Shown here piece after piece: positions 34,819-44,684 of a stretch of DNA of 64,000 nucleotides. This stretch comes from Barnesiella viscericola DSM 18177 (GTDB lineage: Bacteria; Bacteroidota; Bacteroidia; Bacteroidales; Barnesiellaceae). Numbering within the stretch: the stretch's first letter is position 1; each line of letters opens with the position of its first letter. Under the pieces are notes generated by a model. It saw only the letters and a program-made list of their open reading frames with translations, was not told the origin of the DNA and did no database searches. Location: assembly GCF_000512915.1 (NCBI RefSeq), contig NZ_CP007034.1, positions 1,798,001 to 1,862,000 of the forward strand, given 5' to 3'. A program made the position numbers and the translations under genes.

Positions 34819-37590
34819 TCAAATCACTACGTTTACAATCTTGTTGGGTACCACGATAATCTTTTTGGGTGTTTTTCCTTCGAGCCATCGGGCCGACGAT
34901 TCATGGTTAAGTACCATCTGCTCTATCTCCTCACGCGGAGTACCGGCTTTGATTTCGAGACTGAAACGGGCCTTGCCGTTGAACGAGATGGCATAGGTAA
35001 CGACATCTTCTTTCAGATACTCTTCGTTCCACTCGGGCCACTGGGCATCGCATACCGTGTGGTCGTGACCCAACTCGTGCCACAACTCCTCGCTGATGTG
35101 CGGGGCAAAGGGTGCCAACAGAACTACAATCTTCTCGAGCATCTGCTTGTTGCGCGATTTGAGAGCCGTCAGTTCGTTTACACAAATCATGAAGGCACTT
35201 ATCGAGGTGTTGTAGGAGAAGTTCTCCACGTCCCACGAAATCTTCTTGATGAGCTTGTGTACCGATTTCAACTCCTCCTTCGTAGGCTCACCCTCTTTTA
35301 CAGCCAGACTGTTGCCCTGGTAGAAGAGATTCCACAGCTTTTTCAGGAAACGGTGCACACCGTCTATGCCGTTGGTATCCCACGGTTTGCTCTGTTCGAT
35401 AGGTCCCAGGAACATTTCATACAGACGCAACGTATCGGCTCCGTATTTCTCGACAATATCGTCGGGGTTCACCACATTGAACATCGATTTCGACATCTTC
35501 TCCACAGCCCAGCCGCAGATGTATCGACCGTCGTCTTCCAAGATGAACTCGGCCGTAGCAAACTCGGGACGCCATTTCTTGAAGGCCTCTATATCGAGTA
35601 CGTCGTTGCTCACGATGTTTACATCGACATGAATCGGAGTCGTATCATACTCCTTTTTCTTGTTGAGCGAAACAAACGTATTGGTGTCCTTGATACGATA
35701 GACAAAGTTGGAACGACCCTGTATCATACCCTGGTTTATCAGTTTCTTGAAGGGTTCGTCCTCGCAAACCACCCCTCTATCGAAGAGGAACTTGTTCCAG
35801 AAACGGCTGTAAATGAGGTGTCCCGTAGCGTGCTCGGTACCTCCTATGTAGAGGTCGACATTACGCCAGTACTCGTCGTTCTCCTTCGATACCAGAGCCT
35901 TGTCGTTGTGGGGGTCCATATAGCGCAAGTAGTAGGCCGACGACCCTGCGAAACCAGGCATCGTGCACAGTTCCAACGGATAGTGATCTTCCGTCTTCCA
36001 GTTCTTGGCGCGACCCAGCGGAGGTTCGCCGCTCTCGGTAGGCAGGAATTTGTCTACCTCGGGCAACTTCAACGGCAATTTGCTCTCGTCGAGCATATAA
36101 GGCATTCCATCTTTATAATAGACGGGGAAAGGTTCGCCCCAGTAACGCTGGCGGCTGAATATGGCATCGCGCAGACGATAGTTCACCTTCACACGACCTA
36201 TCCCCTTCTCCTTGATAAATTTCTTGGTAGCAGCGATAGCCTCCTTGACCTCCATACCGTTCAGGTCGAGGCCGTTTCCACACGAGTTGATCATCTTACC
36301 CTCCTTGGCGTCGAAGCTCTCCTCCGATACATCGCAACCTTCGATCAACGGAATGATAGGCAGATTGAAATGTTTGGCAAAGGCATAGTCGCGACTGTCG
36401 TGAGCCGGCACGGCCATGATGGCACCCGTACCGTAACCGGCCAATACATAATCACTCACATAGATGGGAATGTGCTTGTTGTTGAGAGGATTGATGGCAT
36501 AGGCTCCGGTAAACACACCCGTCACGCTGCGGTCCATGAGGCGCTCGCGCTCGGTGCGGTGCTTGATGCTGTCGAGGTATTGGTCAACCGCCTCTTTCTG
36601 TTCGGGGGTTACTACCTGCTTCACATATTCGCTCTCGGGAGCCAAAACCATGAAGGTGACACCAAATACGGTATCGGCACGTGTCGTAAAGATGGTAAAT
36701 TCGACGTCCGAATCAACCACCTTGAACTGCATCTCAGCACCTTCCGAACGGCCTATCCAGTTCTTCTGTGTCTCTTTGAGCGAATCGGTCCAGTCTATTT
36801 TATCGAGTCCGTCGAGCAGACGTTGGGCATAGGCCGATACCCGAAGGCACCATTGACGCATCACCTTTTGCTCTACGGGATAACCGCCGCGTATCGATAC
36901 CCCTTCGCTCACCTCGTCGTTGGCCAACACCGTACCCAACTTCGGACACCAGTTTACCATCGTGTCGCCCAGGTAGGCGATGCGGTAGTTCATCAATACC
37001 GTCTGTTGCTCTTTTTCGTTCTTGGCCTTCCACTCGTCGGCCGTGAACGAAAGCTCTTCACTGCAAGCGGCATTCAACCCTTCGGTACCTCTCGTCTCAA
37101 AAGCCTTTACCAGCTCTTCGACAGGGCGAGCCTGCTGCTTGTCGTTGTCGTAGTAGCTGTTGAACATCTGGATAAAAGCCCATTGCGTCCATTTGTAATA
37201 CTTGGGATCGCAGGTGCGTATCTCGCGGCTCCAGTCATAACAGAAACCTATCTTGTCCAATTGCTCGCGATAGCGGTTGATATTCTTTTCGGTCGTGATG
37301 GCCGGGTGCTGACCCGTCTGTATGGCATATTGTTCGGCCGGAAGTCCGTAAGCGTCGTAACCCATGGGGTGAAGTACATTGAATCCTTTCAGACGCTTGT
37401 AGCGGGAATAGATGTCAGAAGCGATATACCCCAGCGGGTGACCTACGTGCAGACCTGCGCCCGAAGGGTAGGGGAACATATCCAATACGTAGTACTTGGG
37501 TTTCTCCTTGTTTTCTGTCACCTGGTAGATGTGATTCTCTTTCCAGTACTTCTGCCACTTTTTCTCTATTTCTTTGAAATTATATTCCAT
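34819..37590 (-). CDS. leuS: Leucyl-tRNA synthetase
   Basis: Charges tRNA-Leu. 923 aa, class Ia. HIGH-type motif in [16 protein letters not shown] (about 42-57), KMSKS motif in [12 protein letters not shown], large CP1 editing insertion (about 220-420, with [15 protein letters not shown]), and a C-terminal anticodon-binding and tail region. Start chosen at [12 protein letters not shown], the family's usual beginning, three codons inside the longest frame. It follows nadA by 43 nt and is closed by a strong terminator. Confidence 0.98.
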   Translation of the reverse strand: MEYNFKEIEKKWQKYWKENHIYQVTENKEKPKYYVLDMFPYPSGAGLHVGHPLGYIASDIYSRYKRLKGFNVLHPMGYDAYGLPAEQYAIQTGQHPAITTEKNINRYREQLDKIGFCYDWSREIRTCDPKYYKWTQWAFIQMFNSYYDNDKQQARPVEELVKAFETRGTEGLNAACSEELSFTADEWKAKNEKEQQTVLMNYRIAYLGDTMVNWCPKLGTVLANDEVSEGVSIRGGYPVEQKVMRQWCLRVSAYAQRLLDGLDKIDWTDSLKETQKNWIGRSEGAEMQFKVVDSDVEFTIFTTRADTVFGVTFMVLAPESEYVKQVVTPEQKEAVDQYLDSIKHRTERERLMDRSVTGVFTGAYAINPLNNKHIPIYVSDYVLAGYGTGAIMAVPAHDSRDYAFAKHFNLPIIPLIEGCDVSEESFDAKEGKMINSCGNGLDLNGMEVKEAIAATKKFIKEKGIGRVKVNYRLRDAIFSRQRYWGEPFPVYYKDGMPYMLDESKLPLKLPEVDKFLPTESGEPPLGRAKNWKTEDHYPLELCTMPGFAGSSAYYLRYMDPHNDKALVSKENDEYWRNVDLYIGGTEHATGHLIYSRFWNKFLFDRGVVCEDEPFKKLINQGMIQGRSNFVYRIKDTNTFVSLNKKKEYDTTPIHVDVNIVSNDVLDIEAFKKWRPEFATAEFILEDDGRYICGWAVEKMSKSMFNVVNPDDIVEKYGADTLRLYEMFLGPIEQSKPWDTNGIDGVHRFLKKLWNLFYQGNSLAVKEGEPTKEELKSVHKLIKKISWDVENFSYNTSISAFMICVNELTALKSRNKQMLEKIVVLLAPFAPHISEELWHELGHDHTVCDAQWPEWNEEYLKEDVVTYAISFNGKARFSLEIKAGTPREEIEQMVLNHESSARWLEGKTPKKIIVVPNKIVNVVI

Positions 37591-37633
37591 GATGAACAAT
37601 ATGATAGCTAAAATTTTTGGATTACTCTTTTTT

Positions 37634-38623
37634 TTAAATTCCCAGCGAAGCCGATATGTCGAGCATGCGTCGTATGGGTTTGATGGCCTCTCGGGCTATG
37701 GCTTCGTCGACCACAATCTCAGGTAACTCGTATTTGAGGGTGTTGTACAACTTCTTCATCGTGTTCAACCGCATGAAGTTGCATTCGCTGCAACCGCAGG
37801 TGCTGTCGTCGGGAGGTGCCGGGATAAACTCCTTGTCGGGATTGTTTTTCTTCATCTCGTGCAGAATACCCGATTCGGTAGCCACAATGAAGCGTTTGCA
37901 ATCCGACTGGGTGGCGAAGCGCAACAAGGCTGCCGTCGAACCCACCTTGTCGGCAACAAGCAGAATATCGCGCTTGCACTCGGGGTGAGCCAGCAACAGG
38001 GCATCGGGATACTGTTTTTTCAACGCCACGATCTTCTCGAGCGAGAATTGCGAATGCACATGACAGGCACCGTCCCACAACAACATGTGGCGACCCGTCA
38101 CGCCGTTGATGTAATTTCCCAGGTTCTTGTCGGGACCGAATATGAGCTTTTCATCGGCCGGGAAGCTCTCGACAATCTGTTTGGCGTTCGACGAGGTGAC
38201 TACCACATCGGTGTGGGCCTTCACGGCAGCCGAGGTGTTCACATAGGAGATTACCTTGTAGCCGGGGTGCTGTTTCACAAACTCGGCAAAGGCATCGGCT
38301 GGACAACTGTCGGCCAACGAGCAACCGGCATTTAGGTCGGGTATCAACACTTTCTTGTCGGGACAGATGATCTTGGCCGTCTCGCCCATGAAGTGTACAC
38401 CGCAAAGCACCAGTATCGAAGCATCTGTCTTGGCCGCCCATTGGGCCAGAGCCAACGAATCGCCCACGTAATCGGCAATATCCTGTATATCGCCCGACTG
38501 GTAGTAGTGAGCCAGCACAACGGCATTCTTCTCTCGTTTCATCTTCTCGATTTCGGCTACCAAGTCTACACCCTCGGGAACGGGCATATCCACATAACCT
38601 TTTGAGATATCTACATCGAACAT
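37634..38623 (-). CDS. nadA: Quinolinate synthase A
   Basis: Condenses iminoaspartate with dihydroxyacetone phosphate to quinolinate; partner of NadB. 329 aa with three pseudo-repeated domains and the three cysteines expected to hold the [4Fe-4S] cluster: in [26 protein letters not shown] and [11 protein letters not shown] (the last with the CxxCxxC-like cluster motif). Also [20 protein letters not shown], the substrate-binding start. Leftward, transcribed away from the origin, and likely read through into leuS. Confidence 0.96.
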   Translation of the reverse strand: MFDVDISKGYVDMPVPEGVDLVAEIEKMKREKNAVVLAHYYQSGDIQDIADYVGDSLALAQWAAKTDASILVLCGVHFMGETAKIICPDKKVLIPDLNAGCSLADSCPADAFAEFVKQHPGYKVISYVNTSAAVKAHTDVVVTSSNAKQIVESFPADEKLIFGPDKNLGNYINGVTGRHMLLWDGACHVHSQFSLEKIVALKKQYPDALLLAHPECKRDILLVADKVGSTAALLRFATQSDCKRFIVATESGILHEMKKNNPDKEFIPAPPDDSTCGCSECNFMRLNTMKKLYNTLKYELPEIVVDEAIAREAIKPIRRMLDISASLGI

Positions 38624-39122
38624 ATATATATTCCTTTTTATTTTTTAATTTAAAATCTTTATTGTTGATGATAATAGGGTGTTGATAGCAAGGATAACTT
38701 CTTGTTAAAAGAGTTGCTTTTTATCTTATCAACCTTTTGTTCGGGGTTATCGAGGTGTTGTCAACGACATTATATTTTTATAATGAGTAGCTTAACCTCT
38801 CTATCAACGCCTTGTTTACAATCTGCAAAGTTAATAACTTTATTCTATTTGTATGATTGATAAATAGATATTTTAAGGTGGATATAACAACTAAAAACTC
38901 GTGGCTTTATTATTTGCATTTTGAGGATAAGGGGTTGTATAGGTATAATATTTTGATTTCAAAATTTTGAACCTCTTTTTATACATCATTTTTATAACGT
39001 ATTATCCACACTTGTCCACACACTTATTCACGATGGTGTTTACAGGGTAGGGAATAAGTATGTAAATTGACTTTGTCGGCTGTATGTATTATCTTTGTCA
39101 ATGCTTGTAAAGAGAGTTGTTT
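38624..39122. other. oriC: Left half of the putative replication origin (oriC-A)
   Basis: 499 bp, AT-rich, no ORF. A perfect DnaA box TTATCCACA (39002-39010) is followed by close variants TTGTCCACA (39012-39020) and TTATTCACG (39024-39032), all rightward. Weaker TTATCAAC-type elements lie at 38680, 38726, 38758 and 38801. An AT-rich stretch (38940-39000) precedes the boxes. GC skew of the + strand changes sign here. It also holds a leftward nadA -7 (TAACTTTG, 38833-38826) and the promoter of the TrmH-like gene. Confidence 0.75.
39067..39097 (+). promoter_or_regulatory. Promoter of the TrmH-family gene
   Basis: TTG (39067-39069), 20 nt, TATCTTTG (39090-39097), with the ATG at 39123. Confidence 0.7.
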
Positions 39123-39653
39123 ATGAAGAAAAAGAGTATTCTTGACTTGCACAGAGTTTCGCAAGAGGAGTTTAAGCATCTTGAAAAGATACCGTTAGTG
39201 GTCGTACTGGACAACGTACGCAGCTTGAACAACATCGGGTCGGTATTCCGCACGGCAGATGCTTTCAAAGTCGACTGTATATACCTGTGCGGTATTACGG
39301 CCACTCCTCCTCATACCGATATACACAAGACCGCTCTGGGAGCCGAGGATAGCGTCGATTGGATTTATGAGTCAGATACCTGTACCGTTGTTGATAAGTT
39401 GTTGGCTGCCGGTTACGAGGTCTATGCCATCGAGCAGGTGGAGGGGAGTATCAGCCTCACCGACATCGAGTTGGATAAACATAAACGGTATGCCGTTGTC
39501 TTGGGTAACGAGGTGAAGGGTGTTCAACAGTCGGTGGTTGACAAGTGTACGGGAAGCATCGAGATACCCCAATTCGGTACCAAACACTCGTTGAATGTGT
39601 CGGTAACGGCCGGTCTGGTAATTTGGGATTTTTTCAAGCAGTTGGGATTATAG
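39123..39653 (+). CDS. TrmH/SpoU-family RNA 2'-O-methyltransferase
   Basis: 176 aa SPOUT-class methyltransferase, the single-domain form. The three family motifs are visible: LDNVRSLNNIGSVFRTADAF (motif 1, about 31-50), YAVVLGNEVKGVQQSVVDKC (motif 2) and IEIPQFGTKHSLNVSVTAGLVIWDF (motif 3). Probably methylates a tRNA or rRNA ribose; target not predictable. It lies between the two DnaA-box regions, and its stop overlaps the convergent DUF4294 stop by 6 nt. Confidence 0.9.
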   Translation: MKKKSILDLHRVSQEEFKHLEKIPLVVVLDNVRSLNNIGSVFRTADAFKVDCIYLCGITATPPHTDIHKTALGAEDSVDWIYESDTCTVVDKLLAAGYEVYAIEQVEGSISLTDIELDKHKRYAVVLGNEVKGVQQSVVDKCTGSIEIPQFGTKHSLNVSVTAGLVIWDFFKQLGL

Positions 39654-40250
39654 CGAACCCTGTTCGACCAGAATGCAGATGCGTTCGATAGTCTTGTCCT
39701 TGCCCTCGGGCTGCCAGTCGGTTTTGAGCGAAGCGCCGAACATCTTGCCAAAGAATTGCCAGAAGTTGGCTCTGAAACTGCCCAGAAATGCCTTTATCAA
39801 CTCATAGGACGACTGGTTACACTCTCTGTTAATCAACTTGATAAGCATCTTTCCCTGCGAAAGGGTAAACTTTTTCAACACCGGTTTATATTGGTGGAAA
39901 ACCTCTTTTTCCATGCGTTTCATGTGTTCCTCGCGGGCTTTGTCGTCGGGCAGAGTCTCCATATATTCATAAGTCTCGATAAAGATGGCATAAATCAGTT
40001 TGGCATAGGGTAGGGTCTTTTTCACATCGCGCACTGTCTTCCAGTAAAATTTCTCCTGCTTTTTGTTTTTGAATTTCTCGGGCGGGAATACATAGAAGGT
40101 ACGCAGGCCAATCATCGGTACCGTGTCGTTGTCGATGATGACCCGGTAGAAATGTTTATAGGCCGGGTGTTCTTCCTGGAATACCTGGGCCCGCAAACCC
40201 GGAACTGCCAGAAAGAGAAAAAGAAACAATATGAATAATCCTCTCTTCAT
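39648..40250 (-). CDS. DUF4294 domain protein, exported
   Basis: 200 aa from MKRGLFILF. A clear Sec signal peptide (about 1-21, ending GLRA) is followed by the DUF4294 region: YRVIIDNDTVPMIGLRTFYVFPPEKFKNKKQEKFYWKTVRDVKKTLPYAKLI, then basic helical segments. Family conserved in Bacteroidetes with no known function; periplasmic. The fact that it sits inside the origin region may be only positional. Overlaps the TrmH-like stop by 6 nt. Confidence 0.85.
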   Translation of the reverse strand: MKRGLFILFLFLFLAVPGLRAQVFQEEHPAYKHFYRVIIDNDTVPMIGLRTFYVFPPEKFKNKKQEKFYWKTVRDVKKTLPYAKLIYAIFIETYEYMETLPDDKAREEHMKRMEKEVFHQYKPVLKKFTLSQGKMLIKLINRECNQSSYELIKAFLGSFRANFWQFFGKMFGASLKTDWQPEGKDKTIERICILVEQGSL

Positions 40251-40690
40251 CGGGTACAAATGTAAACCATTCGATTTTCCGACGACTATTTTTTTGCAAT
40301 AATTATAATATTCACCGTTGTTGATAGCCTGTGTCGATAAATGGTAGATAAATGGTGAATAGATGTGTTTATTTTATGTGAATATATTAGTAATCAATAA
40401 TTTATTTTTTGTTGATAAACTCAGATTCATTTACGTTTTTTAGTTTGAAATCTTGTGGATAAGCTGTTGGTATAGATTTGATGAGAGTTTTTTTCTTCTA
40501 TTATTTTATCAGGAGTGGACAAAGTGTGAATAAAATTGTTTAATAGATAATTAAAACAGTGATATATAGAATAATTATAAAATATTCACAGCATGTGAAT
40601 AACGATAAAAAACGATATAGATTTTCATAAAATTCATGGTTGGATAATCCATAAACCCTACCTTTGTAGCATCGAAAAAGAATTTTTGTT
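40251..40690. other. oriC: Right half of the putative replication origin (oriC-B)
   Basis: 440 bp, strongly AT-rich, no ORF. Perfect DnaA boxes in leftward orientation: TGTGGATAA (40454-40462), TGTGAATAA (40525-40533) and TGTGAATAA (40594-40602). Near matches: TGTTGATAA (40410-40418), TGTCGATAA (40332-40340), TGTGAATAT (40377-40385), and one opposed ATATTCACA (40582-40590). From here rightward the + strand is G-rich. The radical SAM promoter lies at the right edge. Confidence 0.75.
40640..40666 (+). promoter_or_regulatory. Promoter of the radical SAM gene
   Basis: TACCTTTG at 40659-40666, 25 nt before the ATG; a TTG lies at 40640-40642, 16 nt upstream, closer than the usual 19-20. Confidence 0.5.
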
Positions 40691-41470
40691 ATGCAGACGG
40701 TATTATTTCATGAAATTATTTACGGGCCGGTGCACAGCCGTCGTCTGGGTATATCGTTGGGTGTCAACTTGCTGCCTACCGACGGCAAGATCTGTTCGTT
40801 TGATTGTGTCTATTGCGAGTGCGGATACAATGCACAGGGGGCGGGCAAGAGCGGTTTGCCCTCGGCCGACCAGGTGGAAGAGGTGTTGAAAACCCGTTTA
40901 CAGGCCATGCACGCTGCGGGCGAGAAGCTCGATGTGATTACCTTTGCCGGGAATGGCGAGCCTACGTTGCACCCTCAGTTCGAGAAGATCATAGATACCA
41001 CGCTCTACCTGCGCGACCACTACTATCCCGAAGCTAAAATCAGCGTGCTCTCCAATGCCACCCGCATTCATGACGAGTCTGTATTCCGGGCATTGAACCG
41101 CGTAGACAACAATATACTCAAACTCGATTCGCTCCGCCCCGAGACGGTGGCTTTGATTGATCAACCCAACGACCCTCACTATGATGTGAACCGGGTAGTG
41201 TGCGACTTGCGGCGCTTCTCTGGCAATGTGATTGTGCAGACCATGTTCCTGCGGGGCTGGCACAACGGACAACGCATCGACAATACCGTCGAGGAGGAGC
41301 TCTCGCCCTGGTTGGAGGCATTACAATACATTTCGCCGCGTTCGGTCATGATTTATACCATCGACCGCAAAACGCCCGAAGAGGCGCTCGAAAAGGTCTC
41401 TCGCGAAGAGTTGGAGCAGATAGCCTCCCGGGTGCGCGAGTTGGGTATCGCCGTTTCGGTTTCGGCCTGA
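40691..41470 (+). CDS. Radical SAM protein
   Basis: 259 aa. The [4Fe-4S]/SAM motif is CSFDCVYCECG (CX3CX2C, about residues 35-45), preceded by GPVHSRRLGISLGVNLLP. A GEPT segment (FAGNGEPTLHP, about 88-98) contacts SAM. The layout matches the COG0731-type family found in many anaerobes; the substrate is unknown. A single gene, closed by a long shared terminator. Confidence 0.88.
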   Translation: MQTVLFHEIIYGPVHSRRLGISLGVNLLPTDGKICSFDCVYCECGYNAQGAGKSGLPSADQVEEVLKTRLQAMHAAGEKLDVITFAGNGEPTLHPQFEKIIDTTLYLRDHYYPEAKISVLSNATRIHDESVFRALNRVDNNILKLDSLRPETVALIDQPNDPHYDVNRVVCDLRRFSGNVIVQTMFLRGWHNGQRIDNTVEEELSPWLEALQYISPRSVMIYTIDRKTPEEALEKVSREELEQIASRVRELGIAVSVSA

Positions 41471-41508
41471 TTAGATTTTCAAGGTAAGGATTACAGTTGA
41501 TATAAACA

Positions 41509-41543
41509 GAACCCCCGGTGCAAAGCGATTGCACCGGGGGTTC
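41509..41543. terminator. Bidirectional terminator between the radical SAM and LRR genes
   Basis: A perfect 15-bp stem (41509-41523 with 41529-41543) with a 5-nt AGCGA loop, between convergent stops. Confidence 0.8.
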
Positions 41544-41567
41544 TTGTGTAGGGACGAAAGGGGAGTG

Positions 41568-44519
41568 TTATTTCACAACCACCTTTTTGCTTTGTGTCGA
41601 GCTTGCGTTATGAACTTTTACTATATAGATACCTTGGTTAAGGTCGAGGTCGCGTTGGTTGATTACACGGCCTTCCCACACGAGGCTGCCGCTGGTGGTG
41701 TAGACTTGGGCCTGGGCCTCTTCGGCTTCGATTTTAAGTACACCGGGTTGGCTCCATACCTTCACGCCGTTGGTCTCTGTCTCGTCGATGCCCGATGCGT
41801 CGGCAAATTCGGCCGTTACTACCGAAGCCATCTTCACTACAAACGAATTGTTGCTTATGGCTACACCGTTGACCCATGCGTTTCTCAAAGCGTAACCTTC
41901 GTCGGGCAGGGCGGTGACAGTCACAGTCGTGTTCTTGGCCACCTTGTCGCCCGAGTTCACCACCTGGTTGTCGGCGTTGCGCAGTTCCAGTGAACCGTTC
42001 TCCGAGGGTTCGATGGTGATGTAGGCCACGTCGCAACCGCTACCGTCGCCATCGATAGAGGGTTTCCAGCCTTTTTTCGAGGCGATGGAGGTCTCGCTGG
42101 TTTCGGCTTCGTTAGCCTTGTCGCTGATACCGGCTATGAAGAGATTGACATTTGTCGGTGTGGTGGCACAAACCGGCAGGTGGTAGAAAAGGTCGTTGAG
42201 TTCACAGGCTGTCATGCCGTTGTCGGCACATTGGAGGTAATTGAGTTTCGTGTTGCTTGACAGGTCGATGGGGTCGAGCTGGTTGCCGTCGCAGAAGAGA
42301 CGTTCGAGCTCGGTGTTGGCCGAGAGGTCGAGCGTGGTGAGCTGGTTGTTCGAGCAGGTGAGCCGCACCAGCTGGGTGTTGTGGTTCACGTTGAGGGTGG
42401 TCAATCCTATGCTGCTGCATTGTAACTCTTGCAAGTTGGTGAGCATGCTCACGTCGATCGAGCCCAGTTGCGAGTTGTTTTGCACGTCGAGCAACATCAG
42501 TTGGGTATTGTTGGACAGGTTGATGGACGAGAGTGAGTTATTCTTGACAACAGCCTCTTCGAGTTCGGGATTGTGCGACAGGTCGAGCGAAGCCAATTCG
42601 CAGTTGTAACAGGTGAGCGAGAAGAGCTTCGGGTTGTTCGAGAGGTCGAGCGTACCGATTTCGTTATAGGAGCAGTTGAGTTTGGTCAGTTCGGGGTTGT
42701 TCGAGAGGTCGAGTGTGGTGATGTAGTTCCAATAGCAGTCGAGAGTAGCCAGTGTAGCGTTGTGGGTTACGTCGAGCGAAGTCAGTTCGTTTTTCGAGCA
42801 GTCGAAGTAGTCGATTAAACCGCTTATTTTTACGGTTGTCCCTTTGGAATTACCTTTGAGGCGTGCAATCGATTCGTTGTCGATAATGATGGTCTCTATC
42901 TCGCCGTTACCCCAGTCGATCTCCACTTCGGTTTCGGGGTCGATACCGCTTATGCCAAACGAGAGGGGAGTGTTGTTCTTTACCCCTATGGCAATGTAGT
43001 TGTTGTCGGCTATGGGGACGAATACGGCTGCCACGGTTACATTTTCGGTAGCGACGAATATGTTACCGTTGATGCGTTGGCCGTTTACTTCGTAGTAGCG
43101 TACCTGGTAACCTTCGGCCGTCGAGGCGGTGATATAGGTAGGTACACCCGATTCGAGCGTGTTGTTTTCCACAGCGTGCAGTTCGTGTGAAACCAGGTCG
43201 GGTTGCGAGAGGGTGAAGGTACCCATCTCCGAGGGTATGAGGGTAGCCGTTACCGTGCCGCAGGTGGCGCTGCCGTCGCCCGTTACATCGACAGTCCATT
43301 TCAATTCGGTAGCAAGCGAGGTGTCGCTGGTCTCGGCGTTGCTGCCTTCGAGCCAGAGATTGGTGTTGGGACTGGTCTTTTCCAGACCTGAGAGTGTCTG
43401 GTACATGTAGTTGAGGCTGCACGGGGTCATACCGGCATTGTTGCGAATATCGATGGTGTTGATACCCTGGTTGTAGTAGAAATCGAGAAAGGTGAAGCGG
43501 TTGTTTTGTCCCCAGAATTTTTGCAGATAGTTGTTCTGGCTCAAATCGATTTCGGTCAGTTGGTTGTTACCGCATTTGAGCGATTTCAATCGGGGCATGT
43601 TCGATACGTTCAACTTGGTCAGCTGGTTACCGTCGCACGACAGATTGGTGATGTTGCCGTTGGCCGAGAGGTCGAGGCTCTTTATCTGGTTGTTGCTGCA
43701 CACCAGGTCCATCAGCTCCGTATTGATAAATACGTTCAGCTCGGTCAGGTAGTTGTCGTTGCAGTAGAGTTTTTCGAGTTTTTCGTTTTTGGTCAGGTCG
43801 AGCGATTGAATATAGTTGTAACGCACATCGAGCTGTTGCAGTTCGGGCAGGTTGGTCACATCGATCTCCATCAGGGAGTTACCCTCCAAGTTGACGTAAT
43901 AGAGGTTGGGGCAACCCGAGAGGTCGATGGCACTCAAATCGTTGTTATAGGCCGTAATCGATTCCAGAGCACCGCCTTCGCTGGGGAGTAAGATGGTGGT
44001 GATGGCACCCCGGTCGTCGGGATCAGATGAGTCGGTTTTATCGTGCCGGCAGTCGAGGATTCTCAGTTTTTTGTGTTCCAACAGGTTCAGGAACATCAGC
44101 TTGGGATTGTTGTAGCAGTTGAGGGTTTCGAGATTCAGTGCACCCGAAATATCGAGATTGGTACGTTCTATCTCGTTGTTGTAGCAATCGAGGGTGGTCA
44201 ATTCGGGTTCGTTGACAATCGAAATCGAGGTAATGTGCGATTCGGAGCAGTCGAACGAACGCATGGGCGAGAGTATCCGTATCGTGTCACCCACCTGGGT
44301 GCCGCTTATGTTACGTGTAATCATACCGTCTACGATGTATTCTTTTTGAACACTGTCACCCCAATCGACGATTACTTTACCGTCCGATGCCACCGGGGTG
44401 GGGTAGAGCGTGATGTTGCTACCCGGCTCGAGCGAGGTGGTAAGTTTGATTTCACTCCATGCCGTCGATACGCCCGAGGCGAGGCACAAAGCAAACAAGA
44501 AAGTTGTAAATTTTTTCAT
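41568..44519 (-). CDS. Secreted leucine-rich-repeat protein, internally duplicated, with T9SS-type C-terminal domain
   Basis: 983 aa with a signal peptide (1-about 20). It is two copies of one ~480-aa unit: a DWG-start domain (52 and 535), an LRR array with LxxLxCxxNxLxxLDLSxN repeats of 21-22 residues (about 100-350 and 570-770), a TSxTSxA linker (398 and 808), and an InlB-like strand domain (about 430-505 and 830-905). The final ~70 residues (QAQVYTTSGSLVWEG, GIYIVKVH, KKVVVK) fit a type A sorting domain. Probably a surface binding protein. Downstream of the TPR-HTH regulator on the same strand. Confidence 0.85.
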   Translation of the reverse strand: MKKFTTFLFALCLASGVSTAWSEIKLTTSLEPGSNITLYPTPVASDGKVIVDWGDSVQKEYIVDGMITRNISGTQVGDTIRILSPMRSFDCSESHITSISIVNEPELTTLDCYNNEIERTNLDISGALNLETLNCYNNPKLMFLNLLEHKKLRILDCRHDKTDSSDPDDRGAITTILLPSEGGALESITAYNNDLSAIDLSGCPNLYYVNLEGNSLMEIDVTNLPELQQLDVRYNYIQSLDLTKNEKLEKLYCNDNYLTELNVFINTELMDLVCSNNQIKSLDLSANGNITNLSCDGNQLTKLNVSNMPRLKSLKCGNNQLTEIDLSQNNYLQKFWGQNNRFTFLDFYYNQGINTIDIRNNAGMTPCSLNYMYQTLSGLEKTSPNTNLWLEGSNAETSDTSLATELKWTVDVTGDGSATCGTVTATLIPSEMGTFTLSQPDLVSHELHAVENNTLESGVPTYITASTAEGYQVRYYEVNGQRINGNIFVATENVTVAAVFVPIADNNYIAIGVKNNTPLSFGISGIDPETEVEIDWGNGEIETIIIDNESIARLKGNSKGTTVKISGLIDYFDCSKNELTSLDVTHNATLATLDCYWNYITTLDLSNNPELTKLNCSYNEIGTLDLSNNPKLFSLTCYNCELASLDLSHNPELEEAVVKNNSLSSINLSNNTQLMLLDVQNNSQLGSIDVSMLTNLQELQCSSIGLTTLNVNHNTQLVRLTCSNNQLTTLDLSANTELERLFCDGNQLDPIDLSSNTKLNYLQCADNGMTACELNDLFYHLPVCATTPTNVNLFIAGISDKANEAETSETSIASKKGWKPSIDGDGSGCDVAYITIEPSENGSLELRNADNQVVNSGDKVAKNTTVTVTALPDEGYALRNAWVNGVAISNNSFVVKMASVVTAEFADASGIDETETNGVKVWSQPGVLKIEAEEAQAQVYTTSGSLVWEGRVINQRDLDLNQGIYIVKVHNASSTQSKKVVVK

Positions 44520-44684
44520 ACGATTTGTTTTGTTTTTGTCTTCAACGTGGATTATAACTTCCGAAATGAAATTTTATAATACAAAATTGAGGAAAAAACA
44601 GCAGAATAACAACAGTCGAAGCGTTGCTATTTATAAAGAAAATAGTATTGATTATCAAATGATTATAAATTAAAACGTTGCAAT

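Noticed and set aside
34786-37611. 941-codon open frame antisense to leuS
   Set aside because: It lies opposite a complete leuS with HIGH and KMSKS motifs; the antisense product has no recognisable domain. Codon bias leaves the opposite frame open.
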